Part shown: in pieces, positions 1 through 7,593 of the stretch
Position numbering within the stretch: position 1 is the first letter of the stretch
How the letters are laid out: each line of letters begins with the position of its first letter
Origin: Aquibium sp. A9E412
Lineage (GTDB): Bacteria > Pseudomonadota > Alphaproteobacteria > Rhizobiales > Rhizobiaceae
Length of the DNA: 38,889 nt
Direction: 5' to 3'
Assembly: GCF_030398335.1 (NCBI RefSeq)
Contig: NZ_JAOAOP010000034.1
Span: 1-38,889, forward strand
The notes under the pieces: model-generated
Database searches by the model: none
What the model was told of the DNA's origin: nothing
The model's input: the letters and a program-made list of their open reading frames with translations, nothing else
Program-made: the position numbers and the translations under genes

Positions 1-273
1 GAGCGCGCGCTGCTCGATCCCGCCGCCGTCTATGCCGGTCCCGAGGCGGTGCCGGCCGACGACGCGCTGACGGCCGATCAGAAGCTCGCCGTCCTGCTCG
101 CCTGGCAGTACAACGCGGCGGAGGAGGAGGTGGCGCTGGAGGAGGGCATGCCGGGCAACGAGACCGGCATGCTGCCGCGCGTGATGGCCGCGCTCGACCA
201 GGTCGCCGGGCCGGACGCGGTCGAGCGGCGCGGCCCCATCAAGCAGCACGGCCTGGTCGCCAAACATCGCTGA
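1..273 (+). CDS. Conserved hypothetical protein, C-terminal part only
   Basis: The reading frame is open from the first base of the window and ends with TGA, leaving 91 residues of a protein whose start lies outside. The visible part is acidic and helical, with a segment like TADQKLAVLLAWQYNAAEEE followed by an acidic EEGMPG stretch and a basic tail ending in HGLVAKHR. This resembles small conserved alphaproteobacterial proteins of unknown function with a 'DPAxVY..PeeVl.d..Lt..qKl.iL..WeyDa' pattern, recalled from memory. No catalytic motif or membrane segment is visible. It converges on the leftward gene that ends at 295, with 21 bases between them. I assign no function. Confidence 0.7.
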   Translation, partial: ERALLDPAAVYAGPEAVPADDALTADQKLAVLLAWQYNAAEEEVALEEGMPGNETGMLPRVMAALDQVAGPDAVERRGPIKQHGLVAKHR

Positions 274-294
274 GCGGCCCGCACCCCGCGCCGC

Positions 295-780
295 TCACGC
301 GCACAGCGGATGCGGCATGTAGCCGACGAAGCCGGCGATCTTCCACGTGTCGGCGACGCGGCGGCAGAAGTAGAGCGTCTGCCAGTTGAGCCGGTCGGCG
401 GTGCCGTCGGCGCGCTGCACGGAGCCGTTGAACTTCTTGTGCAGCACCGCCTTGTCGCCGCCGACGTCGATGTCGCGCATGTTGGTGATGCGGAACAGCG
501 CCTGCTCCAGCGGCTCGGCGAACGCCACCTTGGCGGTGTCGCGCGCCTGGCGCAGCCACTCGTCGCGGTAGGCTTCCAGCGTGGGGAACTGCAGCCGCCA
601 GGAATCGGCGTCGTTGAGGAAGTGGGCGTGCATGCCGAAGAAGCCGTCGGCGATGAAGTCGTTCTCGACGATCGACCAGTCCTGCGCCATGAAGGCGGCG
701 ATGTCGCGCCGCACCAGCATCTCCCACAGCGCGTGGCGGTCGGCGTCGCCCTGCGGGAAGGGGTTCTTGTCGAAGATCAT
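295..780 (-). CDS. NTF2-like / SnoaL-like protein
   Basis: A 161-residue protein with the size and pattern of the NTF2-like fold. It has an N-terminal helical pair (DRHALWEMLVRRDIAAFMAQDW), a middle part rich in aromatic residues (FFGMHAHF, LNDADSWRLQFP) and a C-terminal sheet with a conserved W (WQTLYFCRRVADTWKIAGF). Members range from small-molecule isomerases and dehydratases to plain binding proteins, so the reaction cannot be read from the fold. It is the last gene of a four-gene leftward operon, 30 bases after the PLP enzyme gene, which suggests a role in the same catabolic pathway. There is no signal peptide, so it is probably cytoplasmic. The ATG at 780 is preceded by AGGAGGAGACCC, a good ribosome-binding site. 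Family assignment is fairly sure; function is unknown. Confidence 0.85.
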   Translation of the reverse strand: MIFDKNPFPQGDADRHALWEMLVRRDIAAFMAQDWSIVENDFIADGFFGMHAHFLNDADSWRLQFPTLEAYRDEWLRQARDTAKVAFAEPLEQALFRITNMRDIDVGGDKAVLHKKFNGSVQRADGTADRLNWQTLYFCRRVADTWKIAGFVGYMPHPLCA

Positions 781-810
781 CGGGTCTCCTCCTGTGGCAT
801 GCGGTGCGGC

Positions 811-1869
811 TCAGTCGACGCGGCCGCGCGCGGCGACCGGCAGCCGGTCGACCACGACGCCGTCCTCGACCAGCGTGACGGCGTCGAACAGGTTCGACAC
901 CACGCAGACGTGGTTGGGGATGACGCGGACCTTCTCGCCCACCGCCGGCCGCGCCGCGCAGGCCGACAGGTCGACCGTGGCGTGCTCCTCGCTGAGGCCG
1001 GAGATCAGCGCGTCGGGATATTCGACGATGTGGCCGTGGCCGGGCGCCGCGCAGGTGTCGGCGGCGAGCGCCTTGGAGCCGGCGTCGAGGATGGCGCGCT
1101 CGGGCGTCGGCCGGCTGACGACGGTCGCCAGCACCGTCAGCGCGCAGTCGGCCAGCGTGCCGTGGCCGAGCGAGACCTGCATGCGGTCGGAATAGATGTA
1201 GGTGCCGGGCCGGTGCTCGGTCGCCGAGCGCACCTCGGCGGCGGAATAGAAGCCGGGCGAGCCGCCGTTCGAAATGCGGTTGACCGGCAGGCCGGCCGCG
1301 CGGATCAGCGCCGCGGCGCCCGCCAGCCACGCCTCCACGGTCTCGTTCGCCGCGCGCGGCGGGTAGGTCATCAGCCCCTCGAAGGCGAGGCCGGGCGCGG
1401 CGTCGATCTGCCGGGCGAGCGCCAGCGCCTCGTCCGCCGTCTGCACGCCGCAGCGCCCGCCGCCGGTGTCGCACTCGACCAGAACGGGCAGCCGGCGGCC
1501 GGCATCGGCGAAGCGCGCGGCATAGCCGGCGACCGTCTCGGCGCTGTCGGCCGTCACCGACAGCGTGACGCGCCGGTGCAGCATCGCCAGCCGGTCGAGC
1601 TTGGCCGCGCCGAGGATGTTGTAGGGGATGAAGATGTCGTCGATGCCGGCGTCGGCCATCACCTCGGCCTCGCCCAGCTTCTGGCAGGTGATGCCGACGG
1701 CGCCGAGCGCGATCTGCCGGTGCGCGAACAGCGGCAGCTTGTGCGTCTTGACGTGCGGCCGCAGCGGCAGCCCGTGCCGGTCGGCATAGGCCTGGGCGCG
1801 CTGCAGGTTGCTCTCCACGATGCGCCGGTCGATCACCACGCAGGGCGTGTCGAGGGTCTTGGTCAGCAT
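811..1869 (-). CDS. D-threonine aldolase / D-serine dehydratase-like PLP enzyme (fold type III)
   Basis: A 352-residue enzyme of the alanine-racemase-fold family that includes D-threonine aldolase and the zinc-dependent D-serine dehydratases. The PLP lysine is expected at K41 in RPHVKTHK. The C-terminal sheet domain has an H-x-C metal pair (H320, C322, in PNHVCVV), matching the zinc or manganese ligands of this family. The N-terminal half is the TIM barrel, and GQ/SNGGSPG-type phosphate-binding loops occur around residues 220-230. Known members cleave D-3-hydroxyamino acids to glycine and an aldehyde, or deaminate D-serine or D-3-hydroxyaspartate through an enamine. The RidA-family gene across the promoter would fit an enamine-forming dehydratase, but this is inference. 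It lies 6 bases after the RpiR gene and is clearly in its operon. Aldolase or dehydratase cannot be decided from sequence. Confidence 0.88.
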   Translation of the reverse strand: MLTKTLDTPCVVIDRRIVESNLQRAQAYADRHGLPLRPHVKTHKLPLFAHRQIALGAVGITCQKLGEAEVMADAGIDDIFIPYNILGAAKLDRLAMLHRRVTLSVTADSAETVAGYAARFADAGRRLPVLVECDTGGGRCGVQTADEALALARQIDAAPGLAFEGLMTYPPRAANETVEAWLAGAAALIRAAGLPVNRISNGGSPGFYSAAEVRSATEHRPGTYIYSDRMQVSLGHGTLADCALTVLATVVSRPTPERAILDAGSKALAADTCAAPGHGHIVEYPDALISGLSEEHATVDLSACAARPAVGEKVRVIPNHVCVVSNLFDAVTLVEDGVVVDRLPVAARGRVD

Positions 1870-1875
1870 GGCGGC

Positions 1876-2820
1876 TCAGTCTCCGATCGGCAGGTCGGGG
1901 TTGCGGATGTTCTGGCTGGCCAGGCTGTGGCGCACCCGGCGCAGCGGCTCCAGCACCGGCGGGCCGATCGCCTCGGCCGTCGCCATGGCGAGGATGTCGA
2001 CCGCCGCCAGCAGCGCGTAGCGCGTCGCCGACGGCTTGTAGAGGTTTGGGTCTTCCTTGAAGGTCAGCGGCAGCAGCGCGTCGCCGGCCGCCGCCAGCGG
2101 CGAGCCCGGCGTGGTGATGACCAGCGCGCGCGCGCCGTACTGGCGGGCGATCGACACCGCGTCGATCACCGAGGCGGCCTGGCCGGAGATGGAAAAGCCG
2201 ATCACCATGGCGCCCGGCTCGAGCACCGAGGCGCTCATGCGCTGGAGCTGCGGGTCGGTGTGCGCGGTGGCGTGCAGGCGCAGCCGGAACAGCCGGTTCT
2301 GTAGCTCGACGGCCGCCATCGAGGAGCCGCCGCCGGTGCCGTAGACGAGGATCTGGCTCGCCCGGCTGAGCGAGCGGGCGATCGCCTCCAGGTCGACGTC
2401 GGCGAGCGCCATCGACATCAGCTCGATCGCCGCATGCGCGCCGCCCGCCACCTTGGCGACCACCTGGCCGGCCGGCGTCAGCGCCTCCGCCTCGCCGCCG
2501 CGCGAGCGCAGATAGGCGCCGCCGATCGCCAGCGCCTGGGCGAGATGGAAGCGCATCACCCGCGTGCCGGGAAAGCCGAGCGCCCGGGCCAGCCGCGTGA
2601 TCGTCGGCTCGCTGACGCCGGCGCGCTCGGCGATCTGCGCGATCGGCGCGTGGGCGGCGAAGTTGAGATCGGCGAGCATGGTCTGCACCAGCCGGCGCTC
2701 GGCCTCGCGGCCCTGCTCGAGGCGGTTCTGCAGCCGCGCCACGATGTCCACGTTGCGCCCGTCGCTCGCCGCGCCTGCCGCGCCCGCCGCCGCCCCGCGC
2801 CTTGACTTGCCCGCCGCCAT
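1876..2820 (-). CDS. MurR/RpiR family transcriptional regulator
   Basis: A 314-residue regulator. Residues 1-22 are an unusual Ala/Gly/Arg-rich tail. Residues 25-100 form the HTH_6 DNA-binding domain, with the helix-turn-helix at about 58-85 (IAQIAERAGVSEPTITRLAR). Residues 145-285 form a SIS domain of the type that binds phosphosugars or related effectors (GTGGGSS at 161-167, SISGQA at 210-215, TTPGSPLA). It sits between the SDR gene (7 bases) and the PLP enzyme gene (6 bases), so it is co-transcribed with the genes it probably controls. Two palindromes at 3670-3680 and 3721-3737, in the promoter shared with the rightward RidA gene, are its likely operators. The SIS domain does not prove a sugar effector; many RpiR proteins in amino-acid clusters sense other molecules. 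Confidence 0.92.
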   Translation of the reverse strand: MAAGKSRRGAAAGAAGAASDGRNVDIVARLQNRLEQGREAERRLVQTMLADLNFAAHAPIAQIAERAGVSEPTITRLARALGFPGTRVMRFHLAQALAIGGAYLRSRGGEAEALTPAGQVVAKVAGGAHAAIELMSMALADVDLEAIARSLSRASQILVYGTGGGSSMAAVELQNRLFRLRLHATAHTDPQLQRMSASVLEPGAMVIGFSISGQAASVIDAVSIARQYGARALVITTPGSPLAAAGDALLPLTFKEDPNLYKPSATRYALLAAVDILAMATAEAIGPPVLEPLRRVRHSLASQNIRNPDLPIGD

Positions 2821-2827
2821 CGCGCCC

Positions 2828-3586
2828 TCAGCCGGCGATCTGGCGCAGGAAGGGCAGGTTGCCCGCCGTCAGCCCGCCGTCGACCGGCAGCGTCGCGCCG
2901 GTGATGCCGCTGGCCGCCGGCGAGGCGAGGAAGGCGACCGTGCGCGCCACCTCGGCCGGCTCGACCAGGCGGCCGAGCGGGTAGAGCCGGCGCACGCCCT
3001 GCATGATCTCGGGGTTCTCGGCGATGCGGTGCTCCCAGGCGCCGGTGCGGATCGAGCCCGGCGCCACCGCGTTGGCGCGGATGCCGTGGCCGCCCTCCTC
3101 GGTCGCCAGCGCCCGCGTCCAGGCGATCAGCGCCGCCTTGGCGGCCGAATAGGCCGGATTGCCGCAATGCGCGAGCGCGTTGACCGAGGTGACGAAGACG
3201 AAGGCCGCGCCGCCCGGCCGGTCGCGCATGGCCGGCAGCAGCGCGTGGCTGAGCAGCGCGGCGCCGGTGAAGTTGAGATCCATCTCGTGCCGGAGCGCCT
3301 GCGGCGTCACCTGGTCGAGCGTCTCCGCGCGCGTCCAGCCGGCGTTCGAGATCATCGCCGCCGGCGCGCCGCCGGCCAGGATGCGCGCGGCCGCCGCCTC
3401 CACCGCCGCCGCGTCGACCAGGTCGAAATGGTGCGCCTCGACGATGCCGTCGGCGCCGAGGTCGGCCTCCGGCAGGTCGCAGGCCACGACCTGCGCGTTG
3501 CAGCGCGCCAGTTCGGCGACCAGCGCCTTGCCGACGCCGCCGCCGGCGCCCGTGACGATCACGCGTCCGCCGTCGAAATCGATCAT
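2828..3586 (-). CDS. SDR family NAD(P)-dependent oxidoreductase
   Basis: A 252-residue classical short-chain dehydrogenase/reductase. It has the TGAGGGVG cofactor loop (residues 12-19), an acidic residue after strand 2 (CDLPEAD) that favours NAD over NADP, the structural NAG motif (81-83) and the catalytic S134, Y146 and K150 in the YSAAK context. The C-terminus GITGATLPVDGGLTAG is typical of the family. I chose the ATG at 3586 because AAGGAGG lies directly upstream and the protein then begins just before the Rossmann fold. The frame stays open upstream to 3856, but that extension is arginine-rich and unlike any SDR. It is the first gene of the leftward operon SDR-RpiR-PLP enzyme-NTF2. It probably oxidises or reduces a hydroxy/keto group of the pathway intermediate; the substrate is unknown. 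Confidence 0.93.
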   Translation of the reverse strand: MIDFDGGRVIVTGAGGGVGKALVAELARCNAQVVACDLPEADLGADGIVEAHHFDLVDAAAVEAAAARILAGGAPAAMISNAGWTRAETLDQVTPQALRHEMDLNFTGAALLSHALLPAMRDRPGGAAFVFVTSVNALAHCGNPAYSAAKAALIAWTRALATEEGGHGIRANAVAPGSIRTGAWEHRIAENPEIMQGVRRLYPLGRLVEPAEVARTVAFLASPAASGITGATLPVDGGLTAGNLPFLRQIAG

Positions 3587-3669
3587 CCCGCCTCCTTGCC
3601 CGGCCGTTCGCCCGCTGTCGTGCCGCTGCCGCGCAGCACGCTCGGCAGCCACCGGCAGGATGCGGAATT

Positions 3670-3737
3670 TTTGTAACAAAGCAACATCGCGGCCCCGAGA
3701 TTGTGGTTTTTCATCGTCCCGTGTAAGAAGCTTACAC
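3670..3737. promoter_or_regulatory. Two palindromes in the divergent promoter region, candidate RpiR operators
   Basis: The 262-base gap between the SDR gene and the RidA gene contains two clean inverted repeats in an otherwise GC-rich sequence. TTTGTAACAAA (3670-3680) is a perfect palindrome around a central A. GTGTAAGAAGCTTACAC (3721-3737) has 7-base arms and a 3-base spacer. Both contain a GTAA/TTAC core, and the second fits the TGTAA-N5-TTACA pattern known for the RpiR-family regulator HexR. With an RpiR gene in the leftward operon, autoregulation and control of both operons is the simplest reading. The binding itself is inferred. Confidence 0.5.
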
Positions 3738-3848
3738 AGGAGAACGGTCGGCCGTGGCTTGCCTGCCGGGGGCGCGCCGGGCGACAAGGCCGCACCCCGG
3801 CGCCGGCAACGGCGTCGGGCAGCAACGTCCATCGCAGGAGAATCAAGC

Positions 3849-4211
3849 ATGAGCAAGCAGTGTTTCGGCTCGTCCCACGTGCCGCTGTCGCCGGCGGTCC
3901 GCGCCGGCGATTTCGTCTACGTGTCGGGCCAGGTTCCGGTCGCCGACGGCGTCGTCGTCAAGGGCGGCGTCACCGAGCAGACCGAGCAGGTGCTGTCCAA
4001 CCTGAAGGCCGCGCTGGCGCTTGCCGGCTGCGCGATGGAGGACGTGGTCAAGACGACGGTGTGGCTCGAGGACGCGCGCGACTTCGGTGCCTTCAACGCC
4101 GTCTATGCCAGGCACTTCCCGAAGGACCCGCCGGCCCGCACGACGGTCGAGGCGCGGCTCATGATCGACATCAAGATCGAGGTGGAGGCGGTCGCCTACA
4201 AGCCGCTCTGA
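3849..4211 (+). CDS. RidA (YjgF/YER057c/UK114) family protein, divergent subgroup
   Basis: A 120-residue protein of the Rid family, which includes enamine/imine deaminases that form cytoplasmic homotrimers. It shows the family core (AGDFVYVSGQVPV, NLKAALALAGCAMEDVVKTTVWL, FNAVYARHFP) and the key arginine R97 in PPARTTVEARL, the position that holds the substrate carboxylate in RidA. It lacks the GPYSQA segment of canonical RidA near the N-terminus and has HVPLSPAV instead, so it belongs to another Rid subgroup and may act on a different intermediate. The start at 3849 has AGGAGAATCAAGC before it. It opens the rightward operon RidA-MlrC-amidohydrolase. Activity on 2-aminoacrylate-type enamines is plausible given the PLP enzyme across the promoter, but not shown. 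Confidence 0.92.
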   Translation: MSKQCFGSSHVPLSPAVRAGDFVYVSGQVPVADGVVVKGGVTEQTEQVLSNLKAALALAGCAMEDVVKTTVWLEDARDFGAFNAVYARHFPKDPPARTTVEARLMIDIKIEVEAVAYKPL

Positions 4212-4275
4212 GCGGCGGGCGAGCCCGGCCGGCGGCGCCCGCCGCCGGCTTCCACCCGCACAGGACCGAACGCCC

Positions 4276-5805
4276 ATGCGCGTCTTCACCGCTTCGCTGG
4301 CCACCGAGACCAACACCTTCTCGCCGGTGCCGACCGACCGCAAGGCCTTCGAGATGGCGCTCTACGCGCCGCCCGGCCGCCACCCCGACACGCCGACGCT
4401 GTGTTCGGCGCCGATCACGGTGCTGCGCCGGCGCGCCCGCGCGGAGGGCTTCACGCTGGTCGAGGGCACGGCGGCCTGGGCCGAGCCCGGCGGCTATGTG
4501 CGCCTCGACGTCTACGAGGCGCTGCGCGACGAGATCCTCGGCCAGCTCCGCGCCGCGCTGCCGGTCGACTGCGTGGTGCTCGGCCTGCACGGCGCCATGG
4601 TGGCGCGCGGCCTCGACGACTGCGAGGGCGACCTGCTGGAGCGCGTGCGCGCCGTCGTCGGCCGCGAGACGGTGGTGGCGGCCGAGCTCGACCCGCACAG
4701 CCACCTGACCGCCCGGCGCGTCGCCGCCGCCGACATCCTCGCCACCTTCCTGGAGTTTCCGCACACCGATTTCGAGGCGCGCGCCGAGCACGTCGTCGAC
4801 CTCGCCCTGCGCGCCGCGCGCGGCGAGATCCGCCCCGTGCAGTCGGTGTTCGACTGCCGCATGGTCGACGTCTTCCCGACCAGCCGCCAGCCGATGCGCG
4901 GCTTCGTCGACCGCATCGAGGCGCTCCAGGGGCGCGACGGCGTCCTGTCGGTGTCGCTGGTGCACGGCTTCATGGCCGCCGACGTGCCCGAGATGGGCAC
5001 CCGGGTGCTGGTCGTCACCGACGGCGACGCGGCACGGGGCGCGGCGCTCGCCGCCCGGCTCGGCCGCGAGGTGCGCGCCATGCGCGGCACCACCCGCCAG
5101 CCCAGCCTGCCGGCCGCCGAGGCGGTGGCGCGGGTGGCCGCCGCGCCGGCCGCCGCGAAGCCCTTCGTCATCGCCGACATGTGGGACAATCCCGGCGGCG
5201 GCACGGCCGGCGACAACACCGCGATCCTGCACGCGCTGGTCGGCGCCGGCGTGACGCGCGCCGCGCTGGCCACGCTGTGGGACCCGCAGGCGGTCGCCTT
5301 CGCGCATGGCGCGGGCGCCGGCACGGTGCTCGACATGCGGCTCGGCGGCAAGGCCAACGCGGCGAGCGGCCGGCCGTTCGACGCCACCGTCGAGGTGCGC
5401 ACGGTGGCCGAGGCGGGCTGGCAGTCCTTCGGCGCCAGCCGCGTGCCGCTCGGCCCGGTGGCGGTGGTGCGCCCCGTCGGCACCGAGCTCGACATCGTCC
5501 TCAACACCAACCGCACGCAGACCTTCGAACCCGACGTCTTCACCAATCTCGGCATCGCGCCGGGCGACAAGCACGCGCTGGTCGTCAAGTCGACCAACCA
5601 TTTCCGCGCCGGCTTCGCGCCGATCGCCCGCGAGATCCTCTACGCCACGGTCGAGGGCTGCTATCCGAGCGATCCGCGCACCACCGCCTACCGCAAGCTC
5701 GACCGGCCGATCTGGCCGATCGTCGACGAGCCCTGGGCCGACGAGGAGACGGATGCGGCGCCGGACGTCGCGGCCACGCGCGCCGCCGCGGCCGGGAGGC
5801 GCTGA
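4276..5805 (+). CDS. M81 family metallopeptidase (MlrC-like)
   Basis: A 509-residue protein of the M81/MlrC family. The N-terminal domain starts with the hallmark ATETNTFSP (residues 9-17) and contains LGLHGAMVARGLDDCEGDLL and LDPHSHLT. The C-terminal MlrC domain follows from about residue 300, with DMWDNPGGGTAGDNTAIL and a GxxxDMRLGGK region. The family is named after the zinc enzyme that finishes microcystin breakdown. Most members sit in other catabolic clusters and probably hydrolyse small amides or modified peptides, so microcystin should not be assumed. Length is normal. The ATG lies 64 bases after the RidA gene, with a weak ribosome-binding site, and the stop codon directly abuts the start of the next gene (TGA-ATG), showing tight operon coupling. 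Confidence 0.92.
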   Translation: MRVFTASLATETNTFSPVPTDRKAFEMALYAPPGRHPDTPTLCSAPITVLRRRARAEGFTLVEGTAAWAEPGGYVRLDVYEALRDEILGQLRAALPVDCVVLGLHGAMVARGLDDCEGDLLERVRAVVGRETVVAAELDPHSHLTARRVAAADILATFLEFPHTDFEARAEHVVDLALRAARGEIRPVQSVFDCRMVDVFPTSRQPMRGFVDRIEALQGRDGVLSVSLVHGFMAADVPEMGTRVLVVTDGDAARGAALAARLGREVRAMRGTTRQPSLPAAEAVARVAAAPAAAKPFVIADMWDNPGGGTAGDNTAILHALVGAGVTRAALATLWDPQAVAFAHGAGAGTVLDMRLGGKANAASGRPFDATVEVRTVAEAGWQSFGASRVPLGPVAVVRPVGTELDIVLNTNRTQTFEPDVFTNLGIAPGDKHALVVKSTNHFRAGFAPIAREILYATVEGCYPSDPRTTAYRKLDRPIWPIVDEPWADEETDAAPDVAATRAAAAGRR

Positions 5806-7047
5806 ATGGACTTCGATCTTCTGATTGTCGGCGGCCGGCTCGTCGATCCGGCCTCCGGCCTCGACGCGGTGCGCGATGTCGGCTTCGCCGGCGCCCGGGT
5901 GGCGGCCATCGCGCCGGCGCTGCCGCGCGAGCGGGCGGCGCGCGTGGTCGAGGCCGCCGGCTGCCTGGTGACGCCGGGGCTGATCGACCTGCACACCCAT
6001 GTCTACTGGGGCGGCACGCCGCTCGGCGTCGACGCCGAGCGGATCGCCGCGCGCGCCGGCACCACCACCTTCGTCGACGCCGGCAGCGCCGGGGCGGGCA
6101 ACTTCCTCGGCTTCCGCGCCCATGTGATCGAGCGCGCGGCGGTGCGCATCCTGGCCTTCCTCAACATCTCCTTCGGCGGCATCTTCGGCTTCTCGCGCAA
6201 CGTGATGGTGGGCGAGAGCGGCGATCTGGCGCTGCTCGACGCGCGCGAGGCCGTCGCCTGCGCGGCCGACAACGCCGACCGCATCGTCGGCATCAAGGTG
6301 CGCTCGGGCCGCATCGCCGGCGGCGACCGCGGCATCGCGCCCGTCGACATCGCGCTGGAGGCGGCCGACCGCGCCCGCCTGCCGCTGATGGCGCATATCG
6401 ACGAGCCGCCGCCCGGCCGCCTCGAGGTGCTCGACCGGCTGCGTCCCGGCGACGTCCTGACCCACTGCTTCCGGCCGTTTCCCAACGCGCCGGTCGACGG
6501 CGCCGGCGCCATCCGCCAGGACATGCTGGCCGCGCGCGCCCGCGGCATCGTCTTCGACATCGGCCACGGCATGGGCTCGTTCGACTTCGCTGTGGCGCGC
6601 GCCATGCTCGCCGGCGGCTTCGCGCCCGACGTGGTGAGCAGCGACCTGCACCTGTTCTGCGCCGACGGCCCGGCCTACGACCTGCTCGTCTCGATGAGCA
6701 AGCTTCTGGCGCTCGGCATGCCGCTCGCCGACGTCGTGGCGGCGGCGACGGTGCGCCCGGCCGAGGCGATCGGCCGCGCCGATCTCGGCCGGCTGGCGGT
6801 CGGCGGCGTCGGCGACGCCGCGGTGCTGGCGCTCGACGAGGGGCCGGTGCGGCTGCACGATTCCACCGGCGCAGAGCTCGTCGCGCAGCATCGTCTCGTC
6901 TCGCGCGGCATCGCGGTGGCCGGCCGCTGGCACGACAACCAGGAGGGCGATCCGCTCGCCGGCCCGCCGCCGGCCCTGCCTCCGCGCGCCACCCACGCCG
7001 ACCACCTGCGCCGCCACCTCGGCCACCGCATGAGCGGCCGCGACTGA
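5806..7047 (+). CDS. Amidohydrolase/deacetylase family metallohydrolase
   Basis: A 413-residue enzyme of the amidohydrolase superfamily, in the dihydroorotase/N-acyl-D-amino-acid deacylase-like group. Metal-site residues are visible: H63 and H65 in DLHTH, K164 in GIKVRSG (likely the bridging carboxylated lysine), H197 in MAHIDEPP, H220 in LTHCFRPF and the catalytic D280 in SSDLH. The N-terminal beta-sandwich begins LLIVGGRLVDPASG. It follows the MlrC gene with no gap and has GGGAGG upstream. Its place beside a D-amino-acid-type PLP enzyme and a RidA protein suggests hydrolysis of an N-acylated or cyclic amide to release an amino acid, but this is inference. The C-terminal 30 residues are Pro/His/Arg-rich and probably disordered. 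This is the last gene of the rightward operon. Confidence 0.93.
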   Translation: MDFDLLIVGGRLVDPASGLDAVRDVGFAGARVAAIAPALPRERAARVVEAAGCLVTPGLIDLHTHVYWGGTPLGVDAERIAARAGTTTFVDAGSAGAGNFLGFRAHVIERAAVRILAFLNISFGGIFGFSRNVMVGESGDLALLDAREAVACAADNADRIVGIKVRSGRIAGGDRGIAPVDIALEAADRARLPLMAHIDEPPPGRLEVLDRLRPGDVLTHCFRPFPNAPVDGAGAIRQDMLAARARGIVFDIGHGMGSFDFAVARAMLAGGFAPDVVSSDLHLFCADGPAYDLLVSMSKLLALGMPLADVVAAATVRPAEAIGRADLGRLAVGGVGDAAVLALDEGPVRLHDSTGAELVAQHRLVSRGIAVAGRWHDNQEGDPLAGPPPALPPRATHADHLRRHLGHRMSGRD

Positions 7048-7593
7048 GCCGGCGCAGCCTCCGTCCACCCATCCGCCCGAATGGCGGGGCCGTCGCACCA
7101 CGAAGGCGCCTGGCACGGAGGTGTCGGCTGCCCGGCGGGCAGATCCCGCCTTTCGAGGACACATGGTCGGGAACTCGGAACCGGGGGCTCAGCCGTGGCG
7201 AGAGACCTCGCGCGCATCGCACAAACGGTGTGCGCCGGCCCGCTCTCTTGCTGTCGACAGCGAAAGTTCGGCCGGACCGTGAGATCGGCCGGCGCAAGGC
7301 GGCTCGTAGCCGCTGGTCTCCTCCAGCACCACCGCATCGGGAATCGACTTGAACTGCTCAATGAGATCGGCAAGCCCGGCATCGAAGACGGATTCCGATC
7401 TGCCGCTGCAGGGAAACCGGATGCGGAAGAAGGCCAATCACAAGGAATGCGAGCGGCTGGATAGGGGCTTTCGACAGGGGATGATGCAGTTCGCGCTGCG
7501 CACCCAATTCACATGTCAGCTTGCTCAATCTGCAAGGTCAGCTTATCGTGTAGTGAGGATTCGCCATGCCTGCGGAAGGAGTTCGACAGCAAA
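7048..7593. other. Gene-poor stretch with a decayed transposase fragment and a repeated 8-mer
   Basis: This 546-base gap has no convincing intact gene and is visibly less GC-rich than its surroundings. On the minus strand, 7189-7437 encodes a fragment like the N-terminus of IS110-type transposases (separate entry). Further right, GTCAGCTT occurs twice in the same orientation, at 7515-7522 and 7537-7544, 22 bases apart (two helical turns) and 50-80 bases before the GntR gene; this could be a regulator site. No terminal inverted repeats or target duplications are seen. Confidence 0.5.
7189..7437 (-). pseudogene. IS110-family transposase remnant (N-terminal fragment)
   Basis: The minus-strand frame gives 82 residues with SGRSESVFDAGLADLIEQF, then a short gap, then AVVLEETSGYEPP. 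This follows the order of IS110-type DEDD transposases, where a 'TGE..SVPNDeaGiaaLv' segment precedes 'vVvEATGGYErP'. A later piece, AGAHRLCDAREVSRHG, resembles the following 'AGLPV..VNPRQVRDFARa' segment, but about 24 residues separate it from GYEPP where fewer than 12 are usual. The start motif 'GIDVSK' is missing, and the rest of the transposase, including the C-terminal serine domain, is absent. It therefore looks like an old, truncated insertion. Recognition is by pattern memory only. Confidence 0.42.

Noticed and set aside
310-2304. 664-codon plus-strand open frame across the NTF2-like, PLP enzyme and RpiR genes
   Set aside because: It spans three well-supported leftward genes and has shadow composition only.
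4276-5805. Microcystin degradation (mlrC)
   Set aside because: The MlrC name is a family label; mlrA, mlrB and mlrD are not in the window and the neighbours point to another pathway.
4171-7164. Open frame of nearly 1000 codons on the minus strand opposite the MlrC and amidohydrolase genes
   Set aside because: The product is a His/Arg/Asp-rich string without domain structure, as expected for the antisense of GC-rich genes; the plus-strand genes have clear families and catalytic residues.
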